38,765 nt of DNA, from contig NZ_BCPY01000021.1 of the NCBI RefSeq assembly GCF_001544195.1, forward strand, positions 1-38,765, read 5' to 3'. Shown piece after piece: positions 31,701 to 38,765 of the stretch. This DNA is from Tetragenococcus solitarius NBRC 100494. GTDB lineage: Bacteria; Bacillota; Bacilli; Lactobacillales; Enterococcaceae. A model generated the notes under the pieces. The model did no database searches. It saw only the letters and a list, made by a program, of their open reading frames with translations, and was not told the DNA's origin. How positions within the stretch are numbered: position 1 is the stretch's first letter; each line of letters starts with the position of its first letter. A program made the translations under genes and the position numbers.

Positions 31701-31710
31701 TAAAAAGGAG

Positions 31711-31751
31711 AGACTTTTAAAAGCCAAACGAGCTTTTAAAAGTCTTTTTTT
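31711..31751 (+). terminator. Terminator after rpoD
   Basis: Perfect 14-bp stem (31711-31724 with 31732-31745), 7-base loop, followed by a T run. Confidence 0.93.
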
Positions 31752-31848
31752 ACATAATATAACTTGTAGGTTAAAAGAAAATTGAGCAGATTTATAAAAA
31801 TTATTTAAATAATTTTTTCGAAGTTCAGTGAAATAATTAAAAATACAC

Positions 31849-31877
31849 TTGTTTCCTTCTTTTTGTTTCGATATGAT
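31849..31877 (+). promoter_or_regulatory. Promoter of azlC-azlD
   Basis: TTGTTT (31849-31854), 17-base spacer, TATGAT (31872-31877), about 40 bases before the azlC start. Confidence 0.55.
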
Positions 31878-31916
31878 GTTAGGAAAATGTAAACGAAACA
31901 AGAAGGGGGCTTTTTT

Positions 31917-32627
31917 ATGGAAGAAAAAGCACATTATGAAACATTCACAGATGGTCTTAAAGCTTGTATACCTACGATTTTGGGCTATTTAGGAATTGGC
32001 TTTGCTTTAGGTGTTGTCGGAAAGGGCGTAGGATTATCCGTTTTTGCTATTTTTTTAATGTCTGTCATTGTTTATGCTGGCAGCGCACAATTTATCATTT
32101 GCGGATTAATAGCCCTTCAAGCACCTGTAACTTCCATTATAGCTACCGTTTTTTTAGTAAATCTTCGTCACTTTTTGATGAGTCTTTCAGTAGCACCTTA
32201 TTTTCGTCAAGCTTCGTTGCTGGAAAATATTGGGATTGGTACATTGCTGACAGATGAATCTTATGGAGTTTTGACAATGGCGTTAAAAAGTATTGGAAAG
32301 GTCAGTGTTGCCTGGGCAAATGGATTAAATATTTGTGCTTACCTTACGTGGATTGTGGCGACTGTATTAGGAGGGCTATTGGGAGAATTTATACCAGAAC
32401 CTGAGATGTTTGGTTTAGATTTTGCTTTAGTGGCTATGTTTTTAGGCCTTTTCTTATTTCAAGTAGAATATTCATTAAAAGTTAAAACGAAACAAACAAT
32501 CATTGTCTTGATGAGTGTTATTATTGTATTATATTTACTTATGTGGCTAACAACTCCTGAAATTGCAGTGATTATTTCGGCTCTTGTAGGTTGTTTTGTG
32601 GGGGTGACAACACATGATAAGTACTGA
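31917..32627 (+). CDS. azlC: AzlC-family branched-chain amino acid exporter, large subunit
   Basis: 236 residues with several membrane segments. AzlC motifs are present: ACIPTILGYLGIGFALGVVG at the start, SVIVYAGSAQFI, and NLRHFLMSLSVAPYF. With AzlD it exports branched-chain amino acids or analogues such as azaleucine. GGGGG lies upstream of the ATG. The small partner gene overlaps its end by 14 bases, as is usual for the pair. The export substrate is inferred from the family. Confidence 0.92.
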   Translation: MEEKAHYETFTDGLKACIPTILGYLGIGFALGVVGKGVGLSVFAIFLMSVIVYAGSAQFIICGLIALQAPVTSIIATVFLVNLRHFLMSLSVAPYFRQASLLENIGIGTLLTDESYGVLTMALKSIGKVSVAWANGLNICAYLTWIVATVLGGLLGEFIPEPEMFGLDFALVAMFLGLFLFQVEYSLKVKTKQTIIVLMSVIIVLYLLMWLTTPEIAVIISALVGCFVGVTTHDKY

Positions 32628-32937
32628 GTATCTATATTTAATGTTAGGATGTTTTATTGTTACTTGGATTCCTCGGATTTTGCCTTTTGCTTTTGCAAAA
32701 AGAATGCAATTTCCTGAAAAATTCCGCTTATTTCTTGATTATTTGCCAATGTGCATTTTAACTGCTTTGTTAGTTCAAAACTTATTGAGCGTTTCAGCTG
32801 GTAAAGCGCCTGTATTAAATATCCAAGAAATAATAGCGTGTGTCCCTGCTTTAATTGTAGGAATTTATACAAAAGATTTGATGAAAATCGTTGTCACAGG
32901 TATTATAACAATAGCACTTATACGCTTTTTTGTTTAA
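32614..32937 (+). CDS. azlD: AzlD-family exporter, small subunit
   Basis: 107 residues, about four membrane segments. The motif TWIPRILPFAFAKRMQFPEK near the N-terminus is characteristic of AzlD. It overlaps azlC by 14 bases, with GGGGGTGA in the end of azlC as ribosome site, so translation is coupled. It is the obligatory partner of AzlC. The cvfB gene follows closely and may share the transcript. Confidence 0.92.
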   Translation: MISTEYLYLMLGCFIVTWIPRILPFAFAKRMQFPEKFRLFLDYLPMCILTALLVQNLLSVSAGKAPVLNIQEIIACVPALIVGIYTKDLMKIVVTGIITIALIRFFV

Positions 32938-32950
32938 AGGAGAAAAAATT

Positions 32951-33814
32951 ATGAATGAATTACTTGGCACAGTGTTTACCGGGATGGTTACTGATGAAAA
33001 TGAACAGTACTATTTTGTCCAAAAAAATGGACAGACTTTTAGACTAGCTAAAAAAGAAGGGAATCATGGTTTAGGAGAAGCAGTTAAAGGCTTTGCTTAT
33101 TTAAACCAAAAACAAGAAGCTGTTTTTACAACAGAGATTCCTAAAATAAGAAAAGGCCATTATGCTTTTGCTCCAGTAACAGAAGTACGTCGTGATTTAG
33201 GAGTATTTGTCGATATTGGACTAGCAGATAAAGATATCGCTGTTTCTTTAGATGAACTTCCTTCTTTACACGAACTATGGCCTAAAAAAGGGGATCGTTT
33301 AATGATTGCCTTAGCTGTTGATAAGAAGAATCGTATTTGGGGAACTTTAGCAGAAGAAAAAAACTTTCAATCATTAAAAAAAATCGCAAATGAAGAAATG
33401 AAAAATAAAGATATTGTGGGTATCGTTTATCGATTAAAATTAGTAGGTACTTATTTATTAACAGATGATTATCACATCGGTTTTATTCATCCATCAGAAA
33501 GATATACAGAGCCAAGATTAGGGCAGTATATTTCTGGCCGTGTGATTGGCGTGCGTCCAGATGGTGTATTAAATATTTCTTTAAAGCCTAGAGCTTACGA
33601 AGCGATTTCTGATGATGCAGCGATGATATATGCTTATTTAAAACAAAAACCTGCTCAAGAAATGCCATACACAGATAAGTCTTCACCAGAAGATATTAAA
33701 CAGCTTTTTGGTATTAGTAAAGTACAATTCAAACGAGCCTTGGGTAGTTTAATGAAGCAAGGTTTAGTGTCACAAGAAGAAGGTGTGACAAAACTAATTC
33801 AAAATTCTAATTGA
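32951..33814 (+). CDS. cvfB: CvfB-type S1-domain RNA-binding protein
   Basis: 287 residues from the ATG at 32951 (AAAGGAG upstream); the TTG at 32930 would lie inside the azlD end. The protein has S1-like domains: one starting at about residue 60 (RKGHYAFAPVTEVRRDLGVF, VDIGLADKDI) and another at about 150 (GYISGRVIGVRPDGVLNISL-like). A C-terminal winged helix follows (SPEDIKQLFGISKVQFKRAL, about 240-285). This is the order in CvfB of Staphylococcus aureus, an RNA-binding protein affecting virulence gene expression, and B. subtilis YitL. It lies 13 bases after azlD. Confidence 0.85.
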   Translation: MNELLGTVFTGMVTDENEQYYFVQKNGQTFRLAKKEGNHGLGEAVKGFAYLNQKQEAVFTTEIPKIRKGHYAFAPVTEVRRDLGVFVDIGLADKDIAVSLDELPSLHELWPKKGDRLMIALAVDKKNRIWGTLAEEKNFQSLKKIANEEMKNKDIVGIVYRLKLVGTYLLTDDYHIGFIHPSERYTEPRLGQYISGRVIGVRPDGVLNISLKPRAYEAISDDAAMIYAYLKQKPAQEMPYTDKSSPEDIKQLFGISKVQFKRALGSLMKQGLVSQEEGVTKLIQNSN

Positions 33815-33884
33815 GAAAACTTGTCTATTTCTTCTTTCTATTTTATACTTATTTTAAAGTTTTACTGGTTGAATTACGCTCAGA

Positions 33885-33899
33885 TTATAATAATTATAA
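33885..33899. promoter_or_regulatory. Fur/PerR-type box (7-1-7 inverted repeat) upstream of the Fur-family gene
   Basis: TTATAATAATTATAA is a perfect 7-1-7 palindrome. It equals the PerR box consensus exactly and shares the ATAATNATTAT core with the Fur box. It is 22 bases before the ATG of the Fur-family gene, so autoregulation is likely. Confidence 0.8.
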
Positions 33900-33921
33900 T
33901 TAATAGATGGTGGAGGTTACT

Positions 33922-34380
33922 ATGAATACGGCTGAGGCACTTAAAAAGACAAAAAAACAACTTCATGAATCAGGTTTTAAGCTGACTCCTCAAAGGGAAG
34001 CAACGTTACTTGTTTTATTAGAAAATGAAAAGGATCATTTGTCAGCAGAAGAAATTTTTTTCTTTGTTAAACAAAAGAATGATGAAATTGGCTTAGCTAC
34101 TGTTTACCGAACCTTAGAAATTTTAACTGACTTAAAAATTGTAGATAAGATTAGTTTTGACGATGGCGTTGCTCGTTACGATCTCAGAAAAGAAGGAGCG
34201 AAGCATTTCCATCATCATTTACTTTGTCTTCAATGTGGAAATATCGAAGAAATTGATGAAGACTTATTAAGTGAAGTTGAAAAAGTGGTCGAAAAACAGT
34301 TTCACTTTATAGTAAAAGATCATCGACTCACCTTTCATGGTATATGCCAAAACTGTCAAAATAAATCAAAAGAAAGCTGA
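33922..34380 (+). CDS. fur: Fur-family metal-dependent transcriptional regulator
   Basis: 152 residues from the ATG at 33922 (TGGAGG upstream). The DNA-binding helix region is LTPQREATLLVLLENEKDHL to LATVYRTLEIL. Regulatory metal ligands are in RYDL (Asp87) and HFHHHLLC (His97, His99). The structural zinc site is CLQC and CQNC. By alignment with B. subtilis PerR, the residue at the Asp104 position is Glu110. PerR uses Asp there for peroxide sensing, while Fur has Glu, so I favour Fur. From memory, E. faecalis also has its fur between rpoD and xerD. The promoter carries a perfect PerR-like box, so a mixed role is not excluded. Confidence 0.82.
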   Translation: MNTAEALKKTKKQLHESGFKLTPQREATLLVLLENEKDHLSAEEIFFFVKQKNDEIGLATVYRTLEILTDLKIVDKISFDDGVARYDLRKEGAKHFHHHLLCLQCGNIEEIDEDLLSEVEKVVEKQFHFIVKDHRLTFHGICQNCQNKSKES

Positions 34381-34397
34381 AATCAGCTTTCTTTTTT
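34371..34397 (+). terminator. Terminator overlapping the fur stop codon
   Basis: AGAAAGCT/AGCTTTCT (34371-34378 with 34385-34392), then T6. The left arm includes part of the stop codon (34378-34380). Confidence 0.85.
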
Positions 34398-34410
34398 GCT
34401 GAGAGTAGCT

Positions 34411-34612
34411 GATGAACAGTACTAGGGCGAGCGGAGCGAGGCGTAGTATCCTTTACCTCCGAATCACTATGATTTAGCGACCAAAGGGAGCTAAGAGAAG
34501 GTCCTTCAAGGCCTTAGCGACTTGAGCGCTTACACCTTGATGAGATCGAAGCGTAAGCGAAGAGATGAACAGTACTAGGGCGAGCGAAAGCGAGGCGTAG
34601 TATCCTTTACCT
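34411..34612. repeat. GC-rich direct repeat pair enclosing a structured segment
   Basis: A 48-49 bp sequence beginning GATGAACAGTACTAGGGCGA and ending CGTAGTATCCTTTACCT occurs at 34411-34458 and 34564-34612, differing mainly by GCGGAGCG versus GCGAAAGCG. Each copy has TACTA/TAGTA inverted ends. The 105 bases between hold hairpins GCTAAG/CTTAGC (34490-34518) and CGCTTAC/GTAAGCG (34527-34559). The GC content is clearly above the surroundings. No open frame is present. It looks like a dispersed intergenic repeat or small non-autonomous mobile element; this cannot be settled from one locus. Confidence 0.65.
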
Positions 34613-34645
34613 TAGAATAAGGTTTATATCTAAGGTAATTTTATT
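34607..34645. terminator. Hairpin at the right end of the repeat, terminator-like
   Basis: TTACCTTAGA (34607-34616) and TCTAAGGTAA (34629-34638) are exact inverted repeats, followed by TTTTATTT. Confidence 0.55.
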
Positions 34646-34747
34646 TGAAGATGAAACATACAAAGGGATAATTTTTTGCTAAATTGATTGCAGTTTGAGT
34701 TCGTTTTGTGAGATAATTCAAAAGCAAACGGAGAAGGTGAGAAATCC

Positions 34748-35638
34748 ATGGAAGAACAAGTAACCGATTATTTACACTATCTTTTGATTGAACGTGGACT
34801 TTCTAGTAATACTAGAAAGAGTTATCAGCGGGACCTCGAACAATATTTGGCATTTTTACATAAAAAACAGGTGACTAAATGGCAAGATGTTGATCGTTTT
34901 ACGATCCTTTCTTTTTTACAGTTTTTACAGGATGAAAAAAAATCTGCTGCTACAATAACTCGTATGGTAACCAGTTTGCGTCGCTTTCATCAATTTCTTC
35001 GCCAGGAACGTTATATCGATCATGATCCTATGCAGCATATTGAGTCGCCTAAAAAGGTGCAGAAATTACCTGATACACTAAATCTCAGTGAAGTAGAACG
35101 TTTAATCGAAACGCCGGATACTAAAAAAGTATTAGGTATACGCGACCGGGCAATTTTAGAAATAATGTATGCAACTGGCTTGCGGGTAAGTGAGCTTATC
35201 GGCCTAAAGTTAAATGATTTGCATTTAAGTATGGGGTTACTTCAAACCACTGGCAAAGGGGATAAAGAGAGAATTGTGCCTTTAGGAGATATGGCTATTC
35301 ACTGGTTAGAAATTTACTTAGATGAAGCTCGTCCTTTGCTATGCCAAAAACACCCTGAAGAGGAGCATTTATTTGTCAATAGTCACGGGAAAGGTCTTTC
35401 TAGACAAGGAATTTGGAAGAACTTGAAAGCTTTAGTTTTAAAAGCAGGAATTAAAAAAAGTGTCACTCCCCATACTTTGCGTCATAGCTTTGCGACTCAT
35501 CTGTTGGAAAACGGAGCGGATCTTCGAACCGTTCAAGAACTTTTAGGTCATGCGGATATTTCGACAACACAAATTTATACCCATATTACCAAAAAGCGGA
35601 TGGCTGACGTCTATAAACAATATTTTCCACGCGCTTGA
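34748..35638 (+). CDS. xerD: Site-specific tyrosine recombinase XerD
   Basis: 296 residues, the standard XerD length. Core-binding domain about 1-90; catalytic domain with Arg146 (ATGLRVSEL), Lys170 (TGKGDKER), His242 and Arg245 (HTLRHSFATHLL), His268 (LGHADIS) and nucleophile Tyr277. With its partner it resolves chromosome dimers at dif during division. The neighbouring scpA-scpB, also chromosome-segregation genes, are typical for XerD in Firmicutes, so it is the housekeeping enzyme and not an integrase. GGAGAAGGTGA lies upstream of the ATG. Confidence 0.95.
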   Translation: MEEQVTDYLHYLLIERGLSSNTRKSYQRDLEQYLAFLHKKQVTKWQDVDRFTILSFLQFLQDEKKSAATITRMVTSLRRFHQFLRQERYIDHDPMQHIESPKKVQKLPDTLNLSEVERLIETPDTKKVLGIRDRAILEIMYATGLRVSELIGLKLNDLHLSMGLLQTTGKGDKERIVPLGDMAIHWLEIYLDEARPLLCQKHPEEEHLFVNSHGKGLSRQGIWKNLKALVLKAGIKKSVTPHTLRHSFATHLLENGADLRTVQELLGHADISTTQIYTHITKKRMADVYKQYFPRA

Positions 35639-35678
35639 ATTTACATTATTACACAGGTCTTATAGGTGAGGAGTAAGC

Positions 35679-36446
35679 ATGCAAGAAATAAAAGTAAAAT
35701 TGGATGTATTTGAAGGACCACTGGACTTATTATTACATTTAATTAAAACATTAGAAATAGATATTTATGATATTCCTATCGCACAGGTTACCGATCAATA
35801 TATGAATTTTATCCATGCAATGAAAACTTCGCAGTTGGAAGTCGCTGGTGATTATCTTGTGATGGCAGCAACATTAATGTCCATTAAAAGCCAGATGCTT
35901 TTACCTAAACAAGAAATAGAAGACGATGATGATAACTATGAAGAAGACCCTAGGGAAAGCTTGGTTGCTCAATTACTAGAATATAGAAAATATAAATACG
36001 CTGCTGATCAGCTTTCAGAAAAAGCGGAAGAACGTCGTCACTTTTTTACTAAAGAACCTATGGATATGGACGAGTATAAAGACGAAGATACTTCGCTTGA
36101 AGCAAATCAGTTTAACACCATTGATTTGTATTTGGCATTTCAATCAATGTTAGAAAAAAAGAAGAAAAGACAAGTCCTTAAAACAACGATTGCTGCAGAT
36201 GAAACAAGTATTGATGAAAAAATACATACTATTGAAACACAGCTTTATAAACGGGAAAATGCACATCAGGGCTGTTCGTTAGATTCTTTTATGGACAATT
36301 TTGAAACAAGCGAAATTGTAGTGACATTTATTGCTTTGCTGGAATTAGTTAAAAGTCAAAAAGTTCATGTATCTCAAAGCGAAAATTACAAAGATATCCT
36401 ACTTTATCCCACTTATGAAGATGAAGGAGGTCATTCAAATGAATAA
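35679..36446 (+). CDS. scpA: Segregation and condensation protein A
   Basis: 255 residues. The start KLDVFEGPLDLLLHLIKTLE and the following DIYDIPIAQVTDQYMNFI are the ScpA (kleisin) signature; MAATLMSIKSQMLLPK is the next conserved block. The protein bridges the two SMC subunits in the condensin complex together with ScpB. AGGTGAGGAG lies upstream. It is followed by scpB with an 8-base overlap, so the two are coupled in translation. Confidence 0.97.
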   Translation: MQEIKVKLDVFEGPLDLLLHLIKTLEIDIYDIPIAQVTDQYMNFIHAMKTSQLEVAGDYLVMAATLMSIKSQMLLPKQEIEDDDDNYEEDPRESLVAQLLEYRKYKYAADQLSEKAEERRHFFTKEPMDMDEYKDEDTSLEANQFNTIDLYLAFQSMLEKKKKRQVLKTTIAADETSIDEKIHTIETQLYKRENAHQGCSLDSFMDNFETSEIVVTFIALLELVKSQKVHVSQSENYKDILLYPTYEDEGGHSNE

Positions 36447-37029
36447 TACGGGACAGTTAGAAGCATTGCTTTTTGCAGCAGGAGATGAGGGCGTTCGTTT
36501 GGAGGAACTCAGTTTTCTTATTGACCAACCCGCTTCCAAAGTTTATCAAATGATTCAATCGTTAAATGAAAAATATCAAAAAGATGTACAATCTTCGCTA
36601 AATATTCTTGAACTAGGCAATCACTTTGTTTTAACTGCTAAAAAAGAGTATGCCCCTATTTTAAAAAAATACGCTAAATCACCCATTGCTAATCGTCTCT
36701 CACAGGCAGCACTTGAAACTTTGTCGATTATAGCTTACAAACAGCCGATTACTCGAATGGAAATTGACGATATAAGAGGTGTACATTCTTCAGGTTCAGT
36801 ACAAAAGTTAACCGCTAATCGGTTGATCGAAGAAAAAGGACGTGTTGAAGGACCGGGAAGAGCTATTTTGTATGGAACAACAGAATATTTTATGGATTAT
36901 TTTGGTTTGAAATCCATGGAGGAGCTACCTGACATAAAAGCCATGGAAGAAGAACTCTCAGAAGAAATCCCGCTTGATTTATATACGGACCGCTATGAAG
37001 AACCAATCGAAGAAAAAGGAGAAAATTAA
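36439..37029 (+). CDS. scpB: Segregation and condensation protein B
   Basis: 196 residues from the ATG at 36439, which has AAGGAGGT 7 bases upstream inside the scpA gene; the frame is open further up but the longer version has no ribosome site. Conserved blocks: LEALLFAAGDEGVRLEELS, LSQAALETLSIIAYKQPITR and EIDDIRGVHSSGSVQKL, which form the winged-helix domains of ScpB. It binds ScpA in the SMC complex for chromosome compaction. Acidic C-terminal tail. Confidence 0.96.
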   Translation: MNNTGQLEALLFAAGDEGVRLEELSFLIDQPASKVYQMIQSLNEKYQKDVQSSLNILELGNHFVLTAKKEYAPILKKYAKSPIANRLSQAALETLSIIAYKQPITRMEIDDIRGVHSSGSVQKLTANRLIEEKGRVEGPGRAILYGTTEYFMDYFGLKSMEELPDIKAMEEELSEEIPLDLYTDRYEEPIEEKGEN

Positions 37030-37752
37030 ATGCAACGTTTACAAAAGGTAATTGCCCACGCTGGAATTGCTTCTAGAAGGAAGGCTGAAGAGTATATTAC
37101 GCAAGGGCGCGTGAAAGTTAATGGCAAAGTGGTAACAGAACTAGGTGTGCAAGTTGCTAAAAAAGACCAAGTTGAAGTTGACCAAGTACCTATTTATCAA
37201 GAAGAGCCGGTTTATTTTATGTTTTACAAACCTCGCGGTGTAATTTCTGCTGCTTCGGATGATAAAAATCGTACAGTGGTAACAGATTACTTTGCAGAAG
37301 TCAAAGAACGAATCTACCCAATTGGCCGATTAGACTATAATACTTCTGGTTTGTTACTTCTAACAAATGATGGAGACTTCTCACAAAAATTGATGCATCC
37401 TAAATATGAGATTGACAAAGTCTATGTAGCTAAAGTGAATGGAATTGCTACAAACAAAAAGCTTATGCCGCTTACTAAGGGAATGAAGGTTGAAGGGAAA
37501 AAATTAGCTCCCGCCAAATTTTTAATTTTATCAACAGACACGAAATCACAGACAAGCATTGTCCAAATGACCATTCATGAAGGGCGTAACCATCAAGTTA
37601 AAAATATGCTGAAAGCTTGTGGTTTTCCGGTGGAAAAATTAAAGCGCGAACGTTACGGTCATCTAACATTGGAAAATTTGAAGCCGGGGGATTATCGGGA
37701 GCTAAATAAGAATGAAGTAAACCGTTTGCTAGAAGAAACAAAAATAAAATAG
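37030..37752 (+). CDS. rluB: Large-subunit rRNA pseudouridine synthase B
   Basis: 240 residues. An N-terminal S4 RNA-binding domain (QRLQKVIAHAGIASRRKAEE) is followed by the RluB/RsuA catalytic domain, with the nucleophile Asp in IGRLDYNTSGLLLLTNDG and the NHQVKNMLKACG motif. It isomerises a uridine in 23S rRNA (position 2605 in E. coli numbering). It starts directly after the scpB stop codon, with AAAAGGAGAA in the end of scpB, completing the xerD-scpA-scpB-rluB group that is conserved in Firmicutes. Confidence 0.93.
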   Translation: MQRLQKVIAHAGIASRRKAEEYITQGRVKVNGKVVTELGVQVAKKDQVEVDQVPIYQEEPVYFMFYKPRGVISAASDDKNRTVVTDYFAEVKERIYPIGRLDYNTSGLLLLTNDGDFSQKLMHPKYEIDKVYVAKVNGIATNKKLMPLTKGMKVEGKKLAPAKFLILSTDTKSQTSIVQMTIHEGRNHQVKNMLKACGFPVEKLKRERYGHLTLENLKPGDYRELNKNEVNRLLEETKIK

Positions 37753-37780
37753 TTGCATTTATGGTTCGTTCATGTATAAT
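37753..37780 (+). promoter_or_regulatory. Promoter of the FMN riboswitch / ribU transcript
   Basis: TTGCAT (37753-37758), 16-base spacer, TATAAT (37775-37780) preceded by ATG. Confidence 0.75.
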
Positions 37781-37800
37781 GAAGTTGAAAAAAATAATAA

Positions 37801-37930
37801 AGGTTCGTCTTCAGGGGCAGGGTGTGATTCCCGACCGGTGGTAAAAGTCCACGAACTACTTAGTATAAGTGGTTGATTTGGTGCAATTCCAATACCGACA
37901 GTAAAGTCTGGATAAAGAAGATAGAGCATA
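37801..37930 (+). promoter_or_regulatory. FMN riboswitch (RFN element)
   Basis: Conserved RFN blocks are all visible: TCTTCAGGGGCAGGGTG (about 37808), CCCGACCGGTGGTAAAAGTCC, and CCGACAGTAAAGTCTGGAT near the end. The 3' part AGATAGAGCATATTTG can pair with the first arm of the following terminator to form an antiterminator. FMN binding would release the terminator and switch off ribU. Confidence 0.96.
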
Positions 37931-37957
37931 TTTGATTTATCTGACTTTTGTTAGTGC

Positions 37958-37997
37958 AAATACTCTATTCTCCCTTGGGAAAATAGAGTATTTTTAT
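37958..37997 (+). terminator. FMN riboswitch terminator
   Basis: Arms 37958-37974 and 37977-37993 pair closely (AAATACTCTATT with AATAGAGTATTT, plus TCCC/GGGA), followed by T-rich sequence. Confidence 0.85.
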
Positions 37998-38061
37998 TGA
38001 TAATAAGCAGAAAAATAAATAGGTTCCATTGAAGATGAGTCCTTGTACTAGGAGGATTTAT

Positions 38062-38664
38062 ATGCACAGTAATGCTCGAAAAATGGTATCAGTAGCGATG
38101 TTTGCAGCAATGGGGTTGGTACTACAATATGTTGCGTTTCCAGTTATGCCAGCCTTTGGTTTTTTAAAAATTGATTTTAGTGATATTCCAGTGATTTTAA
38201 GCATGTTTTTATTTGGACCTGTAAGTGGTATTTTAACTGCCTTTCTTCGTTCTTTTTTACATCTTATTACGACTGGATTAGCGCCACAAAATATTGTAGG
38301 AGACGTTGCCAGCTTTCTAGCAACAACTGTTTATTGTTTGCCGATTTACTATTTCTTTAGTAAAGGTGCCCATTTAAAAAATAAAATAGCAGGCACGCTT
38401 TTAGGAATCTTTTCGCTGACTTTATTTATGAGTGTTGCTAATTATTTTGTTATTACGCCGTTATACTTACGTTTTTTCCAACTGTCGGTAGACGAAATGT
38501 TGGGGATGCCGTTAGCCAATTATGTGGTATTAGGAATCTTGCCATTTAATATCGTTAAAGGCGGTTTAGTGAGTGCTGTGTTCTTAGTGTTACATGCAAA
38601 GTTACTTCCATGGATCAGCCGAAAACAACATCATTCAATCACTCATTCATCAACACTTAAATAG
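38062..38664 (+). CDS. ribU: Riboflavin ECF transporter substrate-binding subunit RibU
   Basis: 200 residues from the ATG at 38062 (AGGAGG at about 38051, 6-7 bases upstream); the ATG at 38029 lacks a ribosome site. Six membrane segments are expected. Conserved RibU features: MFAAMGLVLQYVAFP, LKIDFSDIPVILSMFLFGP and FLRSFLHLITTG. This S-component binds riboflavin and works with the shared ECF energising module encoded elsewhere. FMN-riboswitch control fits exactly. Confidence 0.95.
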   Translation: MHSNARKMVSVAMFAAMGLVLQYVAFPVMPAFGFLKIDFSDIPVILSMFLFGPVSGILTAFLRSFLHLITTGLAPQNIVGDVASFLATTVYCLPIYYFFSKGAHLKNKIAGTLLGIFSLTLFMSVANYFVITPLYLRFFQLSVDEMLGMPLANYVVLGILPFNIVKGGLVSAVFLVLHAKLLPWISRKQHHSITHSSTLK

Positions 38665-38683
38665 AAAATATAATAAAATTAGT

Positions 38684-38723
38684 TAACCAGTTAAACAAAG
38701 GCAATGTTTAACTGGTTATTTAT
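38684..38723 (+). terminator. Terminator after ribU
   Basis: Perfect 13-bp stem (38684-38696 with 38706-38718), 9-base loop, then TTTAT. Confidence 0.88.
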
Positions 38724-38765
38724 ATCTATTACTAAATTATTTAATGAAAAAAATTCTTACCTGAA

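Overview
The window looks like chromosomal DNA of a low-GC lactic acid bacterium of the Enterococcaceae (Enterococcus or a close relative such as Tetragenococcus). Reasons: a fused acetyl-CoA acetyltransferase/HMG-CoA reductase gene (mvaE) divergent from mvaS, the order dnaG-rpoD ... fur-xerD-scpA-scpB-rluB-ribU, T-box and FMN-riboswitch control, and many phosphotransferase (PTS) genes. The species cannot be fixed from the sequence alone.

Left part (1-15.8 kb), accessory carbohydrate genes. A galactitol-type PTS EIIC gene runs off the left edge, divergent from a LacI-type regulator, a PfkB sugar kinase and an AlsE-like hexulose-6-phosphate 3-epimerase. A small XRE regulator follows. Next is a compact seven-gene operon: mannose-family PTS IIB-IIC-IID, two MtlD-like polyol-phosphate dehydrogenases, PTS IIA, and a second AlsE-like epimerase. 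Its leader carries a BglG-type antiterminator-like element overlapping a strong terminator. The genes suggest import of a polyol as its phosphate, oxidation to a keto-sugar phosphate, and epimerisation toward fructose 6-phosphate. Then come a methionine T-box with a lone MetQ-like lipoprotein, and a Mga/PRD-type regulator divergent from a glucose-type PTS EIICB plus a fumarase/adenylosuccinate-lyase-family enzyme.

Middle (16.3-28.6 kb): an aldo/keto reductase and a DUF2255 protein; a three-gene ABC importer of the TrpXYZ type whose leader encodes a short peptide rich in Phe/Tyr followed by a set of mutually exclusive hairpins (a candidate ribosome-mediated attenuator); mvaS/mvaE; a nucleoid-associated protein; an unknown protein; a membrane-anchored lysozyme-like protein; and a DUF368 membrane protein.

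Right part (28.6-38.8 kb), core genome: dnaG-rpoD preceded by a promoter and a hairpin terminator, azlCD, cvfB, fur with a near-ideal 7-1-7 box, a GC-rich repeat pair, xerD-scpA-scpB-rluB, and the FMN riboswitch with ribU.

The items most worth following up are the Phe/Tyr leader-peptide attenuator (20.4-20.75 kb), the polyol-type PTS operon with two dehydrogenases lacking the usual catalytic His, and its antiterminator leader.
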